From the NCBI GenBank assembly GCA_020632875.1, contig JACKET010000013.1, positions 62,001-126,000 on the forward strand: a stretch of DNA of 64,000 nt, read 5' to 3'. Below are positions 44,309 through 53,151 of this stretch, piece after piece. A model generated the notes under the pieces. That model was not told the origin of the DNA, did not search any database, and saw nothing but the letters and a program-made list of their open reading frames with translations. The DNA is from Alphaproteobacteria bacterium (GTDB lineage Bacteria > Myxococcota_A > UBA796 > GCA-2862545). A program made the translations under genes and the position numbers. Each line of letters begins with the position of its first letter. The first letter of the stretch is position 1.

Positions 44309-44314
44309 ATCCTA
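44309..44314 (-). promoter_or_regulatory. TAGGAT -10-like box of kinase-FGE gene
   Basis: Minus strand TAGGAT 16 nt before the ATG at 44292, with a Shine-Dalgarno (AGAGGATCC) between. The operator at 44350-44382 lies just upstream of it. Confidence 0.3.
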
Positions 44315-44349
44315 CCGCCGCGCGACCGAGGATCGGTGTGGCCAAAATC

Positions 44350-44382
44350 GTGAACACCGTTTACCATGTAAACATCGTTCAC
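44350..44382. promoter_or_regulatory. 33-bp nested inverted repeat, likely TetR-type operator
   Basis: Outer arms GTGAAC and GTTCAC enclose inner arms GTTTAC and GTAAAC, all perfect, with three 3-nt spacers (ACC, CAT, ATC). The unit spacing is 9 bp, so it can also be read as four hexamers with 9-bp period. It is the most AT-rich, most symmetric stretch in the region, 10 bp from the fatty-acid hydroxylase ATG and 57 bp upstream of the kinase start. Such double-dyad sites suit TetR-family dimers. No TetR gene is seen in the window. Confidence 0.7.
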
Positions 44383-44392
44383 GGAGTCGTGC

Positions 44393-44944
44393 ATGAGCCT
44401 CGTCGCGTTCCTCGCCGGAGCCTTCCTCTGGACCTTCCTCGAGTACGTCATCCACCGGTTCCTCGGGCACGAGCGCACGCAGAACCCGTTCGGCGTCGAG
44501 CACGTCGCGCACCACAGCCGCGGCGACTACTTCGCCCCGGCCGCCAAGAAGATCGGCGCCGCCGCCGTGTTCGCGGCCGTGCTGCTCCCCCCCGGCGTGC
44601 TGCTCGGTGGCACGCTCGGCGTGGCCTTCGTCGTCGGCCTGCTGGCCTCGTGGATGGCCTACGAGGTGCTGCACCGCCTCGAGCACGTGCACAGCGGCTT
44701 CGGTGCGTACGGGCGCTGGGCGCGGCGGCACCACTTCTACCACCACTTCCACGACCCCCGTGTGAACCACGGCGTCACGACGCCCCTGTGGGACATCGTG
44801 TTCGGCACCTACGTCCGCGTCGACGCGCCCATCCGCGTGCCGCGCAAGCTCCAGATGCGGTGGCTCTGCGACCCCGCCACGCAAGACGTGTGGCCCGCGC
44901 TCGCCGGCGACTACACGCTCCGCGGGAAGGCCCGCGCCGCCTAG
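44393..44944 (+). CDS. Fatty-acid/sterol hydroxylase superfamily membrane protein
   Basis: 183 aa. Four or so TM segments and the His clusters of the superfamily: HRFLGH (21-26), HVAHH (37-41), HRLEHVH and HHFYHHFHDPRVNHG. These bind a di-iron centre that hydroxylates lipid chains, as in yeast Scs7-type or carotenoid hydroxylases. GGAG precedes the ATG. The adjacent palindrome at 44350-44382 overlaps the likely promoter, so expression is probably controlled by a fatty-acid-sensing repressor. Confidence 0.85.
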   Translation: MSLVAFLAGAFLWTFLEYVIHRFLGHERTQNPFGVEHVAHHSRGDYFAPAAKKIGAAAVFAAVLLPPGVLLGGTLGVAFVVGLLASWMAYEVLHRLEHVHSGFGAYGRWARRHHFYHHFHDPRVNHGVTTPLWDIVFGTYVRVDAPIRVPRKLQMRWLCDPATQDVWPALAGDYTLRGKARAA

Positions 44945-44960
44945 ACCGCCTCGACGAGGC

Positions 44961-46925
44961 TCAGGCCGGGGCCGGCTCGGGCGGGTCGGCTTCGGGCTCG
45001 TCCTCCTCCGGAGCCGGCGGGGCGGGCTCTTCGGGGGCACCGCGGATCAGGACCACGGTGAGACCGAGCAGGCCGAGCGCGAGCACCGCGACGCCGAACC
45101 CGACGAGGCCGCGGTCGAGCAACGAGAGCGGAGGCGGCAGGAGCACCTCGGCCGGGCCGAGCGTGGCCCCCGTGTCGACGCGGTCGCGGAGCTGCTCGCG
45201 CAGCAGCCACAGGTCGTAGTCGGGACGGGTCTCGCGGGGGGCGCCCGCCACGAGGCGCGCGCCGCCGTCCGGGACCACCGCGAGCAGCTCCCAGCCCGGC
45301 CACGCCGCCTCGATCGCGGTGATCGGGAGTGGCGGGTCGTCGCCGTTCTCGATCTGCACGACCAGGGTGTCGCCGACGCGCTGGCTCAGGGCGATCGACA
45401 CGGTGCTCGGCCGATCGAGCCCCGACCACCGGATCGCGCGCATCGTCTCGAGGCGACCCGCGGAGGGACGCGACAGGCGCACCTCCCGGTCGAACAGCGG
45501 CGCTTCGGTCGACAGGGTCACGACGCCGACGAGCACGTTCGGCTGGGGCAGCGTGACCTCGAGCACGGACTGCGATTCGCGCTCGGTGCGCTCGAACGGG
45601 AGCGAGCCCCAGGTGTGGAGCGTGCCGTCGTCCTGCAGCAGGTACGGGATCTGGCGCCCCTCCGCGTCGATCAGGCGGAGATCGCCGAGATCCGGCCGGG
45701 CGTTCGCGAGCACCTCGTCGGTCAGCGCGATGCGCACGAGACCGGCGCCCTGCACCGGCCAGGCGCGGGTGTAGTCCCGCAGATCGAGGGGCTGGGACGG
45801 GGTGACGAGCCCGCCGCGCTCCTCCGGCGGGACGTACGCGGGGTTGTCGAGCCGCGCGCCCGGCTGCACGGGCTCCCCCGCGAGCCTCGCGAGCTCCGGC
45901 CCCGCGAACTGCAGGTCGGAGGGCGCCATGGTGCTCCTGGGCGCGCCGGCGAGCAGGGTGTGGGGACCGGGCCCCGGGTCCTGCACGAGCAGGTCGAGCC
46001 CGGGGAGCGCGACGGTCACGCGCTCGATCGGCAGCGGCTCCTGGCCCTGGGCCTCCACGTAGAGCGCGAGCCGCCGGGACGGCGAGCCCTCCGGCTTCAC
46101 GCGCACGCGGTCGATCTGCGCACCGCCGAGGGAGGTCCGCTGGATGGTCTGGGCGGAGTACGGGACGTGGACGTACCCGAGCGCGTCGGGCGCCTCGGAC
46201 GGCTCGACGAACTCGAGCGCGACGCGGCGGTCGAACAGGCTCGCGTCGGTCTGGACCTCGAGCCACTCGACGGCGAGCGGCTGCGGGAGCCCGATGTCGT
46301 ACTGCACCCACCCCGTGTCGGGGACCTGGGTGGAGAGCACCTCGAGATCGAGCGTGGTCTCGGGGACGCTCGTGTCGTGGCGGACGATGGTGAAGGCGGG
46401 CGCGTCGTCGATCTCCACGGCACCTGGGTCGAGGACGACCTTGAAGCGCCCCGTCCGCGGCGGGAGCGGGATCGGCGCGGACACGGCGGAGCCGCCGAGT
46501 CGCCACACGACCTGGCGGGCGCGCTCGACCCACGCGCCGTCGACCCACTCGTACAGCGTCGCGTTCGTGGCGAACGGCGTGCGCGGCAGCAGCACCTCGA
46601 GCCCGTCGGCCGGCCGCTGGCGCACGGCGAGCTCCCAACCGTCGCCGTCCGGCGCGGGCCACCACTCGAGCGCCACGGTGCCATCGGGGGTCCCGCGCTG
46701 GCCGGCGATGCGCGTGGGCGTCTCGTCCGTCACGACCGCCGCGAAGGGCACGACGGTGCCGTTGGCGTCGAGCAGCGCGAGGCCCGAGCTGTCGTCGCTC
46801 CACGCCGGCCGCAGCTCGGCCGGGACGCGAACGCGATGCACACCCGTCGCGGGCAGCTCGACCTCTGCAGACCAGGGGAAGCGGTCCTCGGGCACGGCGA
46901 AGGCCAGGGCGATGAGCAGCCACAT
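44961..46925 (-). CDS. DUF3999 family protein
   Basis: 654 aa. Signal peptide (MWLLIALAFAVPEDRFPWSAEV), a large extracytoplasmic beta-rich region (DARVWRLGGSAVSAPIPLPPRTG, LDRPSTVSIALSQRVGD, PPLPITAIEAAWPGWELL), one TM helix near the end (GLVGFGVAVLALGLLGLTVVLIRG) and a Glu/Pro-rich cytoplasmic tail. It matches the DUF3999 family, commonly encoded beside DUF2339. Its ATG lies 1 nt after the stop of the upstream DUF2339 gene. The function of the pair is not known; it is a candidate envelope complex. Confidence 0.8.
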   Translation of the reverse strand: MWLLIALAFAVPEDRFPWSAEVELPATGVHRVRVPAELRPAWSDDSSGLALLDANGTVVPFAAVVTDETPTRIAGQRGTPDGTVALEWWPAPDGDGWELAVRQRPADGLEVLLPRTPFATNATLYEWVDGAWVERARQVVWRLGGSAVSAPIPLPPRTGRFKVVLDPGAVEIDDAPAFTIVRHDTSVPETTLDLEVLSTQVPDTGWVQYDIGLPQPLAVEWLEVQTDASLFDRRVALEFVEPSEAPDALGYVHVPYSAQTIQRTSLGGAQIDRVRVKPEGSPSRRLALYVEAQGQEPLPIERVTVALPGLDLLVQDPGPGPHTLLAGAPRSTMAPSDLQFAGPELARLAGEPVQPGARLDNPAYVPPEERGGLVTPSQPLDLRDYTRAWPVQGAGLVRIALTDEVLANARPDLGDLRLIDAEGRQIPYLLQDDGTLHTWGSLPFERTERESQSVLEVTLPQPNVLVGVVTLSTEAPLFDREVRLSRPSAGRLETMRAIRWSGLDRPSTVSIALSQRVGDTLVVQIENGDDPPLPITAIEAAWPGWELLAVVPDGGARLVAGAPRETRPDYDLWLLREQLRDRVDTGATLGPAEVLLPPPLSLLDRGLVGFGVAVLALGLLGLTVVLIRGAPEEPAPPAPEEDEPEADPPEPAPA

Positions 46926-46926
46926 G

Positions 46927-49596
46927 TCAGGCTCCCTCGGGTTTCTGCGGGTCGCCCGCGCGCATGACGATGCGGTCGAACAACAGGGCGCTGATGATGA
47001 GCAGCACGCCGAGCCCGATGAACGAGCCGACGCGCACGAAGCCCGGCAGGCTGTAGATGTCGTAGACGAACACCTTGCCGGCAGCGAGCATGAGGAATGC
47101 GAAGCCCACGAATCGCGTGACGCGCGAGCGGGTCGGGACGCCGAGCACGAGCAGGAACAGGCCCCAGCTCGCCCAGCCGAGGCTGCGCACCATGCCCTGG
47201 AGCATCGTGGCGCCGCCGAGCTCGACGGGCCCTGCGTCCTGGAAGGCGTGCGAGACCTCGACGTTCACGAGCGCGAAGCCCGTGAGCATCGCGAGCACGT
47301 AGAGCGCTGTCGGCGCCCAGCCGAGCCAGTTGCGGCCCTCCGTCGGTGCCGAGCGGCCCACGAACCAGGCCGAGCCCACGAGGGCGAGCGTGGGCACGCC
47401 CCAGGTGTAGAGCGTCCAGTTGAGGACGGGCCAGCCGGTCGTGTCGCCGTACGCCAGCGCGTACGGGTTGAGCAGCAGCCGCACCCCGATCACGAGGCCC
47501 AGCGCCACGCTGCCCCACCGGAGCAGCGGATGCCGGACCCGGCCCGAGAGCGCCGCCAGCGCGAAGCCCTCGAGGGCCCAGCCGACCGTGAGCCACTTCT
47601 CCTGGAACTGGACGGGCAGCGCGAAGGTCGCGCCGAGCACGGCGACCGCCACGGCCAGCGCGAGCAGCGGGCTGTGCCGCGGCTGCCGGTAGCCCCGCAC
47701 GAGCACCGCGGAGACGATCAACCCGTGGACGCCGAGCAACGCGGGCAGCAGGCCGATGAAACCCACGCCCCAGCCGTCCTCCCAGAGCACGTACAGCGCG
47801 GGGAACACGGCCGGACCGGAGAGCAGGGCGCCGAGCCACGGGACCGACGGCAGCCGGTCGGACGACCAGCGCCGCAGCAGCGGCGGAGCCGAGAGCCCGC
47901 CGAGCGCCACGAGCGTCGCGCCGAGCACCCAGGTGGAGCCGAGCGAATCGGCCTGCTCGGCCGCGAGGAACAGCGAGAACGCGACGGTGAGCACGGCACC
48001 GGTCGACAGCGCGCCCGGCCCCGACGTGAACGCGCCGACCGCGCACAGCAGCACGACCGCCACGACGCCCGCCGCGTACAGCCCGCCGCTGATGTCGAGC
48101 GCCGGAGCCACGGCCAGCACGAGCGCCAGCGCCGGCAACACGAGCAGGAGCGCGGCCCCCGTGCGGCGTGCGGCGACGTGCACCACGAGGCCCACCGCGA
48201 GGGGCGCCACGGCACCGGCGAGCAGCACGGCATCCCCGCCCTGCATGGTGGCCCAGCTGCCCGCCCACAGCGCGATCAGCGCGCCCACCGCGAGCGAGGG
48301 CACCGCGGAGATCAGCGCCTGGCCGCGCACCCGGCCCGCGAGCCACAGGGGCACGGGCAGCGCCGAGAGCGCGACGGCCCCCAGGATCCGCGTCGGACCG
48401 CCGAGCTGCACGATCTGGAGGCCCGAGCGCGGGTCGACGAAGGTCGCGTCCATCGCGTAGACCCAGGGCAGCGCGAGCACCGGGAAGAACGCGGCCCCCA
48501 CGACCCCGCTCGCGATCAGCACGTGGCGCAGCGCCGCGCTCTCGCCTTCGCGGGTGCCGACGAGCGCTGCGGAGGCCGCGAGCGGCACCTGGAGCGCGAA
48601 GGCCGCGAGCAGCGCGATCCACACGGAGTCGACGCCGTACCAGGCGACGGTCCACCCGAGGTACAGGGCCGCGGCACCGAGCGACGCGCCGAGCGTGATG
48701 TCGGGCCACCGCCGCTTCGTGGCGATGGCCGCATTGCCCGCGAGCAGCAGCGAGAGGTACGCGAAGAGCCCGACGGCGCCGTTGTTCCCCGTCGACACGA
48801 GCACCGGGGCGAGCAGGCCGCCGACGAGCCCGAGCCACGCCATGAACCGGTCGGTGTGCACGGCCGCGCGGAGCGCCGCGACCGACGCGATGGCCGCCAT
48901 GAGCCCGAATGTCGGCAGCGGCCCGAGCAGCCGGTAGTACCCGTGGGCCGCGAACAGCGCGCCGTACAGCACGCCCATCCCGGCCCCCTCGAGCGCCGAG
49001 CCCACGAACCGGACCCTCCCCCGCAGGGCAGCGCCCACGACCCACAGCACGGTGCCGCCGATCAGGCCGAGGCAGACGCGCAGCGCCGGACCGAGCAGCC
49101 CACTCTCCAGCACCGCGACCAGCGCGAACAGCCCACCGAACAGGAGCGCCAGGCCACCGACCGACGCGGCGAGGAACACGGCGATGCGCTCGGGCGACGG
49201 GAACACGAACGCCGGGCGCGGCGCGGGCTTCGGTGCCGACGGCGCCTTCTCCGGTGGAGCTTCTGGGGCTCCGTCGACTGGGCCGGGGGCCGCGGCGTCG
49301 GCGATGGGCTCCCCAGCCGACGCGGCCGCATCGACCTGCGCATCCGCATCGGGCTCCGCGGCCGGGGCGTCGGAGACGCCCGCCTCGACGGGCGCCTCCA
49401 CGCGGACGCCCTCCGAAGGGGCCGCGACGGCCGGACGGGACTCGAGGGCATCGAGACGGGCCCGGATGCGGCGGAGCTCGTCGCCCAGCGTCATCGCCCG
49501 CTCGACGCCGAGGATGGCGACGGCCACCCCCAGGACCACGCCGAACAGTCCCGTGGCGAGCCCCGCGGCGGCGAACAACAGCCCGATCTCGTCCAT
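46927..49596 (-). CDS. DUF2339 polytopic membrane protein
   Basis: 889 aa. An N-terminal TM helix, a short coiled coil (GDELRRIRARLDALESR) and an Ala/Pro-rich linker (about 60-140) are followed by more than twenty TM segments, the DUF2339 layout. PSPERIAVFLAASVGGLALLFGGLFALV begins the membrane region. It is paired with DUF3999 downstream. The ATG at 49596 has TACGTT 7 nt upstream and no Shine-Dalgarno. Function unknown; no transport motif was recognised. Confidence 0.85.
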   Translation of the reverse strand: MDEIGLLFAAAGLATGLFGVVLGVAVAILGVERAMTLGDELRRIRARLDALESRPAVAAPSEGVRVEAPVEAGVSDAPAAEPDADAQVDAAASAGEPIADAAAPGPVDGAPEAPPEKAPSAPKPAPRPAFVFPSPERIAVFLAASVGGLALLFGGLFALVAVLESGLLGPALRVCLGLIGGTVLWVVGAALRGRVRFVGSALEGAGMGVLYGALFAAHGYYRLLGPLPTFGLMAAIASVAALRAAVHTDRFMAWLGLVGGLLAPVLVSTGNNGAVGLFAYLSLLLAGNAAIATKRRWPDITLGASLGAAALYLGWTVAWYGVDSVWIALLAAFALQVPLAASAALVGTREGESAALRHVLIASGVVGAAFFPVLALPWVYAMDATFVDPRSGLQIVQLGGPTRILGAVALSALPVPLWLAGRVRGQALISAVPSLAVGALIALWAGSWATMQGGDAVLLAGAVAPLAVGLVVHVAARRTGAALLLVLPALALVLAVAPALDISGGLYAAGVVAVVLLCAVGAFTSGPGALSTGAVLTVAFSLFLAAEQADSLGSTWVLGATLVALGGLSAPPLLRRWSSDRLPSVPWLGALLSGPAVFPALYVLWEDGWGVGFIGLLPALLGVHGLIVSAVLVRGYRQPRHSPLLALAVAVAVLGATFALPVQFQEKWLTVGWALEGFALAALSGRVRHPLLRWGSVALGLVIGVRLLLNPYALAYGDTTGWPVLNWTLYTWGVPTLALVGSAWFVGRSAPTEGRNWLGWAPTALYVLAMLTGFALVNVEVSHAFQDAGPVELGGATMLQGMVRSLGWASWGLFLLVLGVPTRSRVTRFVGFAFLMLAAGKVFVYDIYSLPGFVRVGSFIGLGVLLIISALLFDRIVMRAGDPQKPEGA

Positions 49597-49603
49597 CGGC
49601 GGG

Positions 49604-49609
49604 AACGTA
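49604..49609 (-). promoter_or_regulatory. TACGTT -10-like box, 7 nt before ATG
   Basis: Minus strand TACGTT, then seven bases, then the DUF2339 ATG at 49596. Candidate leaderless promoter. Confidence 0.35.
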
Positions 49610-49691
49610 CCACCGCGCCGACCCGCGGTCGGATGAAACGGAGGTGAATCCGTGCACCTGGCGTTCGTGCTACTCCAACCGCGGAGGTCCG

Positions 49692-50243
49692 ATGCGCGCT
49701 CTCGTGATGGCCCTGGCGCTCGCCGCCTGCAAGCAGGGCTCCCCCACCCCCGTCGAGACGGACACCGACACCGACGCCGACGCGGATGCCGACACCGACG
49801 CGGATGCGGACACCGATGCGGACGCCGACACCGATGCGGATGCCGACACCGACACCGATCCCGGGCGGAACGGCACGTACACGGGCACGCTCCACGTCGA
49901 TCTCCAGGACATCGGCATCGTCACGAACGACGACTCCTGCGATGCGGCGTTCACCGTGGTGATCGACGAGTCGCTGGCGATTCCGATCACGGGCAGCACC
50001 ACGTGCCTGCCGCAGGGCATCCTCGCGGGCCAGCAGCTCGACGTGGTGCTCGGGGGCACGCTCGGCGTCGACCCGATCGCGCAGGGCATGGTGCAGCTCG
50101 ACTGGAGCGTGATGTTCATGCCGCAGGACGCGTGGACCGGCTCGTTCACGGGGCCCGACACGCTCGAGGGCACGTTCCAGGGCCTCGCCAGCCAGGGCTC
50201 CGCGGGCTTCGGTTGGAACGCCACGTTCAGCGTCACGCGATGA
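49692..50243 (+). CDS. Small Asp-rich lipoprotein
   Basis: 183 aa. Lipoprotein signal (MRALVMALALAAC), a 35-residue DTD/DAD linker and one beta domain of about 120 residues (GTYTGTLHVDLQDIG, SWSVMFMPQDAWTGSFTGPD, SAGFGWNATFSV). Two Cys (DDSCDAAF, STTCLPQG) may pair. This is the shortest Asp-linker protein here. GGAGG precedes the ATG. The stop overlaps the TPM gene start (ATGA), so the two form an operon, divergent from the DUF2339/DUF3999 genes. Confidence 0.65.
   Translation: MRALVMALALAACKQGSPTPVETDTDTDADADADTDADADTDADADTDADADTDTDPGRNGTYTGTLHVDLQDIGIVTNDDSCDAAFTVVIDESLAIPITGSTTCLPQGILAGQQLDVVLGGTLGVDPIAQGMVQLDWSVMFMPQDAWTGSFTGPDTLEGTFQGLASQGSAGFGWNATFSVTR
49758..49860 (+). repeat. Asp-rich coding repeat (DAD/DTD)
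   Basis: About 100 bp of GAC/GAT-rich repeats directly after the lipidated Cys region, the shortest of the five tracts. Confidence 0.85.
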
Positions 50244-51334
50244 TCCTCGTCGGCATCGCGCTGGCCGGCCTGCCGGAGATCCGCGACCCGGTCACCGACC
50301 TCGCGGGCGTGCTGGACGACGAACCCGCCCTGGACGCGCGGATCCGCGGCATCCGCGACCGCACCGGCGTCCACGTGGCGGTGCTGACGGTCCCCACCGT
50401 GGGCACCGACCACACCGTCGAGACCTTCGCCCTCGCCGTCGCGGAGCAGTGGGGCGGCGGCGAAGCGGGCGCCGACGACGGCATCCTCGTCGTGCTCGCC
50501 GTGACCGACCGGCGCTCGCGGATCGAGGTCGGCTACGGGCTCGAGGGCCTCGTCACCGATGGCGAGGCCGGCCAGCTCCTCGAATGGGCGACCCCGGCGC
50601 TGCGCGAGGGCCACTACGACGCCGCGGTCCAGGGCATCGTCGCGGGCCTCGGCGCCGAGGTCGATTCGCTGGTCGCCGGCGAACGCCCCTTCCTGCACCG
50701 GGTCGCGGCGCGTGCCCGGCGCGTGTGGCCCGCCGAGACGTGGTCCACGGCGCTGTTCGTGCTCGTCGGCCTGCTCACGGCCTCCACAACGCTTCAGGCC
50801 TGGCGCCGGGGGCGCCCGACAGTCCTGACTGAGCGTCTGCCCGACCCGCTGTGGGTCGCGGGCGGCTGGGCCCTCGTGCTCGTCGCGCTGCTCGGGCTGT
50901 ACCGGATGGTCGAGGGGCCCTTCACGGTGCTCCGGTGCATCCAGGTCGTCGGCGGGGCCGCGCTGGGCGCGCCGTTCGCGTTCGCCCTCTCGGAGACCCG
51001 CTACTGGACGGGGCTCGTCGCGCTGGCCGTGCTCTTCGGGCTCATCGTGTGGTGGGACCTGCAGATCGCGCTGGCCGGCGGCCAGGGCCTGCCGTGGACG
51101 ATCCTGTGCCTCCTCGCGCCCGGAATGCTCCTGATGTGGGTGGTCGACCTCGGCGAGAGCGGCGGCTTCGACGACTCCGGTGGTGGCGGCGGCTGGACCT
51201 CGGGCTCGTCGGGCTCCTCGGGCTCCTCGGGCTCGGGGTCGTCCTCCGGCTCGTCGGGCTCCAGCTCCGGAGGCGGCGACTGGGGAGGCGGAGGCGGCGG
51301 CTTCGGCGGAGGCGGGGCCTCGGGGAGCTGGTGA
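50240..51334 (+). CDS. TPM-domain (YgcG-like) membrane protein
   Basis: 364 aa. The TPM/phosphatase-like domain spans about 12-140 (IRDPVTDLAGVLDD, VHVAVLTVPTVG, DDGILVVLAVTDRRSRIEVGYGLEG), preceded by a short signal. Four or so TM helices follow, and the C-terminus is a Gly/Ser-rich tail (GGDWGGGGGGFGGGG ASGSW-type) typical of the family. TPM proteins act at the membrane in stress and photosystem repair; the bacterial role is unclear. It overlaps the upstream small lipoprotein by 4 nt. Confidence 0.85.
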   Translation: MILVGIALAGLPEIRDPVTDLAGVLDDEPALDARIRGIRDRTGVHVAVLTVPTVGTDHTVETFALAVAEQWGGGEAGADDGILVVLAVTDRRSRIEVGYGLEGLVTDGEAGQLLEWATPALREGHYDAAVQGIVAGLGAEVDSLVAGERPFLHRVAARARRVWPAETWSTALFVLVGLLTASTTLQAWRRGRPTVLTERLPDPLWVAGGWALVLVALLGLYRMVEGPFTVLRCIQVVGGAALGAPFAFALSETRYWTGLVALAVLFGLIVWWDLQIALAGGQGLPWTILCLLAPGMLLMWVVDLGESGGFDDSGGGGGWTSGSSGSSGSSGSGSSSGSSGSSSGGGDWGGGGGGFGGGGASGSW

Positions 51335-51337
51335 CCC

Positions 51338-52285
51338 TCAGGACCCCGTGCGTGCGGCCTGCTGGCGGGCGAGCAGCGCGCGGAGCGCGTCGGGTACGGC
51401 CTCGGGCTCGGTCGCGGCGTCGAGGCGCCCGAACGCGGCGCCCAGATCGTCGGCGAGCTCGAGCGTCTCGAGAGGCACCGCGCGGGACCGGATCCGGCGG
51501 CCCGACGCGAGCTCGAGCACGACGCGCGACCCCTCGATGCCGAGCCGCGCGACCTCGCTGCGCGCATACCAGCGGCCCTCGAAGCGCACGCCGCGGGGCG
51601 TGAGCTCGAGCAGGCCGGCCCTCCTGCGACGCACGAGCGCGCCCACGACCAGCGCCACCATTCCGCCGAGCAGGGCGAACGCGATGGAAGCGACCCCTCC
51701 TCCGAGGAAGCCCATCCGCGTGGCCGTCGCCCGGAACACGGCGTCCTCCCGCATCTCCGCGATCTCGTAGTGCATCTGTCGATCGCGGAACGCGACGTAG
51801 CGACGGTGCTCCCTCGCGAAGTCCGAATCGGTCATCACCATCGGGCCGGGCGGGCGCTCGGCCATCTCGCAGACGATGTCCTCGTCCACGTGGGCCTCCA
51901 CCGTCCGGACGAGCTCGCGGAACGGTCGGTTGAACCGATGGTCTGCGGGCATGGACTCGACTACGCCGAGGGAGGCGATCTCGGAGGGGAACGTGATCCC
52001 CTCGCAGACGGTGAGCTTCCGCGTCCGCAGCCACTCCTCGGAGGTGGGCCAGCCCTCGAGCAGGCCCTTCTCGTACGCCCCGCACGCCTCCGGGTCCGCA
52101 TCGGTCACGGCGCAGGCGTCGAGTGAATCCGTCACCGCGTCGGAGGGCGCCGCGACGAGAAGGCCGAGCCCGAGGGCCGCCAACACGACGAGGGGGACCG
52201 CAATCAGGGCCTTCGGGAAGGGCCGGCGGCGCCGGAGCTCCAGCCGCGCGCCCTCGTGCGTCCACTCGACCTCGTCCTCCGCCAC
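51338..52285 (-). CDS. Two-TM membrane protein with PH-like C-terminus
   Basis: 315 aa. TM1 at about 26-46, an extracytoplasmic region with several Cys (DACAVTDADPEACGAYEKG, LTVCEGITFP, DIVCEMAER), TM2 at about 190-215 and a C-terminal beta domain (LLELTPRGVRFEGRWYARSEVARLGIEGSRVVLELASGRRIRS). The layout and the last domain match the paralogues at 659-2478 (compare VRLGGKVLPRSEVVSVALHGDRIV). It begins 4 nt after the uridine phosphorylase stop, so it is likely co-transcribed with that gene. Confidence 0.6.
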   Translation of the reverse strand: MAEDEVEWTHEGARLELRRRRPFPKALIAVPLVVLAALGLGLLVAAPSDAVTDSLDACAVTDADPEACGAYEKGLLEGWPTSEEWLRTRKLTVCEGITFPSEIASLGVVESMPADHRFNRPFRELVRTVEAHVDEDIVCEMAERPPGPMVMTDSDFAREHRRYVAFRDRQMHYEIAEMREDAVFRATATRMGFLGGGVASIAFALLGGMVALVVGALVRRRRAGLLELTPRGVRFEGRWYARSEVARLGIEGSRVVLELASGRRIRSRAVPLETLELADDLGAAFGRLDAATEPEAVPDALRALLARQQAARTGS

Positions 52286-52289
52286 GCCG

Positions 52290-53084
52290 TCACCACCGAT
52301 GGCGTTCGTCGAGCCACTCGGGATCGATGCCGTCGATCGCGGCCACCGCCACGCGGATGGCGTCGCGCTCGGCCCGCGCCTTCACGTCCAGCGCCACCGA
52401 CTCGGCCTCGTCCCGCGCGGCGATCACGGCGCAGACGCAGCCCACGCCGAGCCCGTAGACGCTCGCGAGCTTGAACAGCGTGCCCGACTCCATCTCGAAG
52501 TTCAGCACCCGCAGCGCCTTGTAGGCCTCGATGAGCCCGCGCCGCGACGGGATGAGCGTCGGGTTGAAGGAGGTCTCGGTGCGCTCCTGCCCCTCGTAGA
52601 ACGTGTCGACCGACGCCGTCAGCCCGACGTGCCAGTCGACGCCGAGCGCGCGTGCCGCCTGTGTGAGCGCGAGCGTCCAGAACGGGCTCGCCGCCGCCGG
52701 GTACTCCGTGGGTGCGATGTCTTCGGCCGCGCCCTGACGGCACAGCGCGGCGCGCGAGATCACCACGCTGCCCGAGCGCACGTGGGGCTGGATCGAGCCC
52801 GTCGTCCCCACGCGCACGACGTGCCGGATGCCGACCTGGGCGAGCTCGTTCACGACGATGCTCGTGGACGGCGCCCCCATCCCGCTCGTCGCGCTCACCA
52901 CGCGCCGCCCACCCGGCGTGCGCCCGATGTAGGCGTTCAGCCCGCGGTTCGTCGAGAGCTCGGCCTCGAGCGCGAGGTGGTCGCGCGCGACGCGCGACGC
53001 GCGGTCGGGATCGCCGCACAGGATGGCGGTGTCGATCCCGTCGATGTCCTCGGGCCCGAAGCCGATGTGGTAGCGCCGCGTCAT
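52290..53084 (-). CDS. udp: Uridine/purine nucleoside phosphorylase
   Basis: 264 aa, the usual length. PNP_UDP family motifs are present: ILCGDPDR, SATSGMGAPSTSIVVNEL, VRVGTTGSIQ and the ribose-binding NFEMESGTLF. VGTTGSIQP is typical of uridine phosphorylase rather than purine types. It cleaves nucleosides with phosphate for base salvage. AGGAG precedes the ATG; a TACGCT box lies 19 nt upstream. Confidence 0.88.
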   Translation of the reverse strand: MTRRYHIGFGPEDIDGIDTAILCGDPDRASRVARDHLALEAELSTNRGLNAYIGRTPGGRRVVSATSGMGAPSTSIVVNELAQVGIRHVVRVGTTGSIQPHVRSGSVVISRAALCRQGAAEDIAPTEYPAAASPFWTLALTQAARALGVDWHVGLTASVDTFYEGQERTETSFNPTLIPSRRGLIEAYKALRVLNFEMESGTLFKLASVYGLGVGCVCAVIAARDEAESVALDVKARAERDAIRVAVAAIDGIDPEWLDERHRW

Positions 53085-53151
53085 GGGTGTCTCCTGGGGC
53101 GCCTAGCGTAGCCCGCGCGGCCGGCGCTAACCTCGGCTCCGGAGCATAGCG

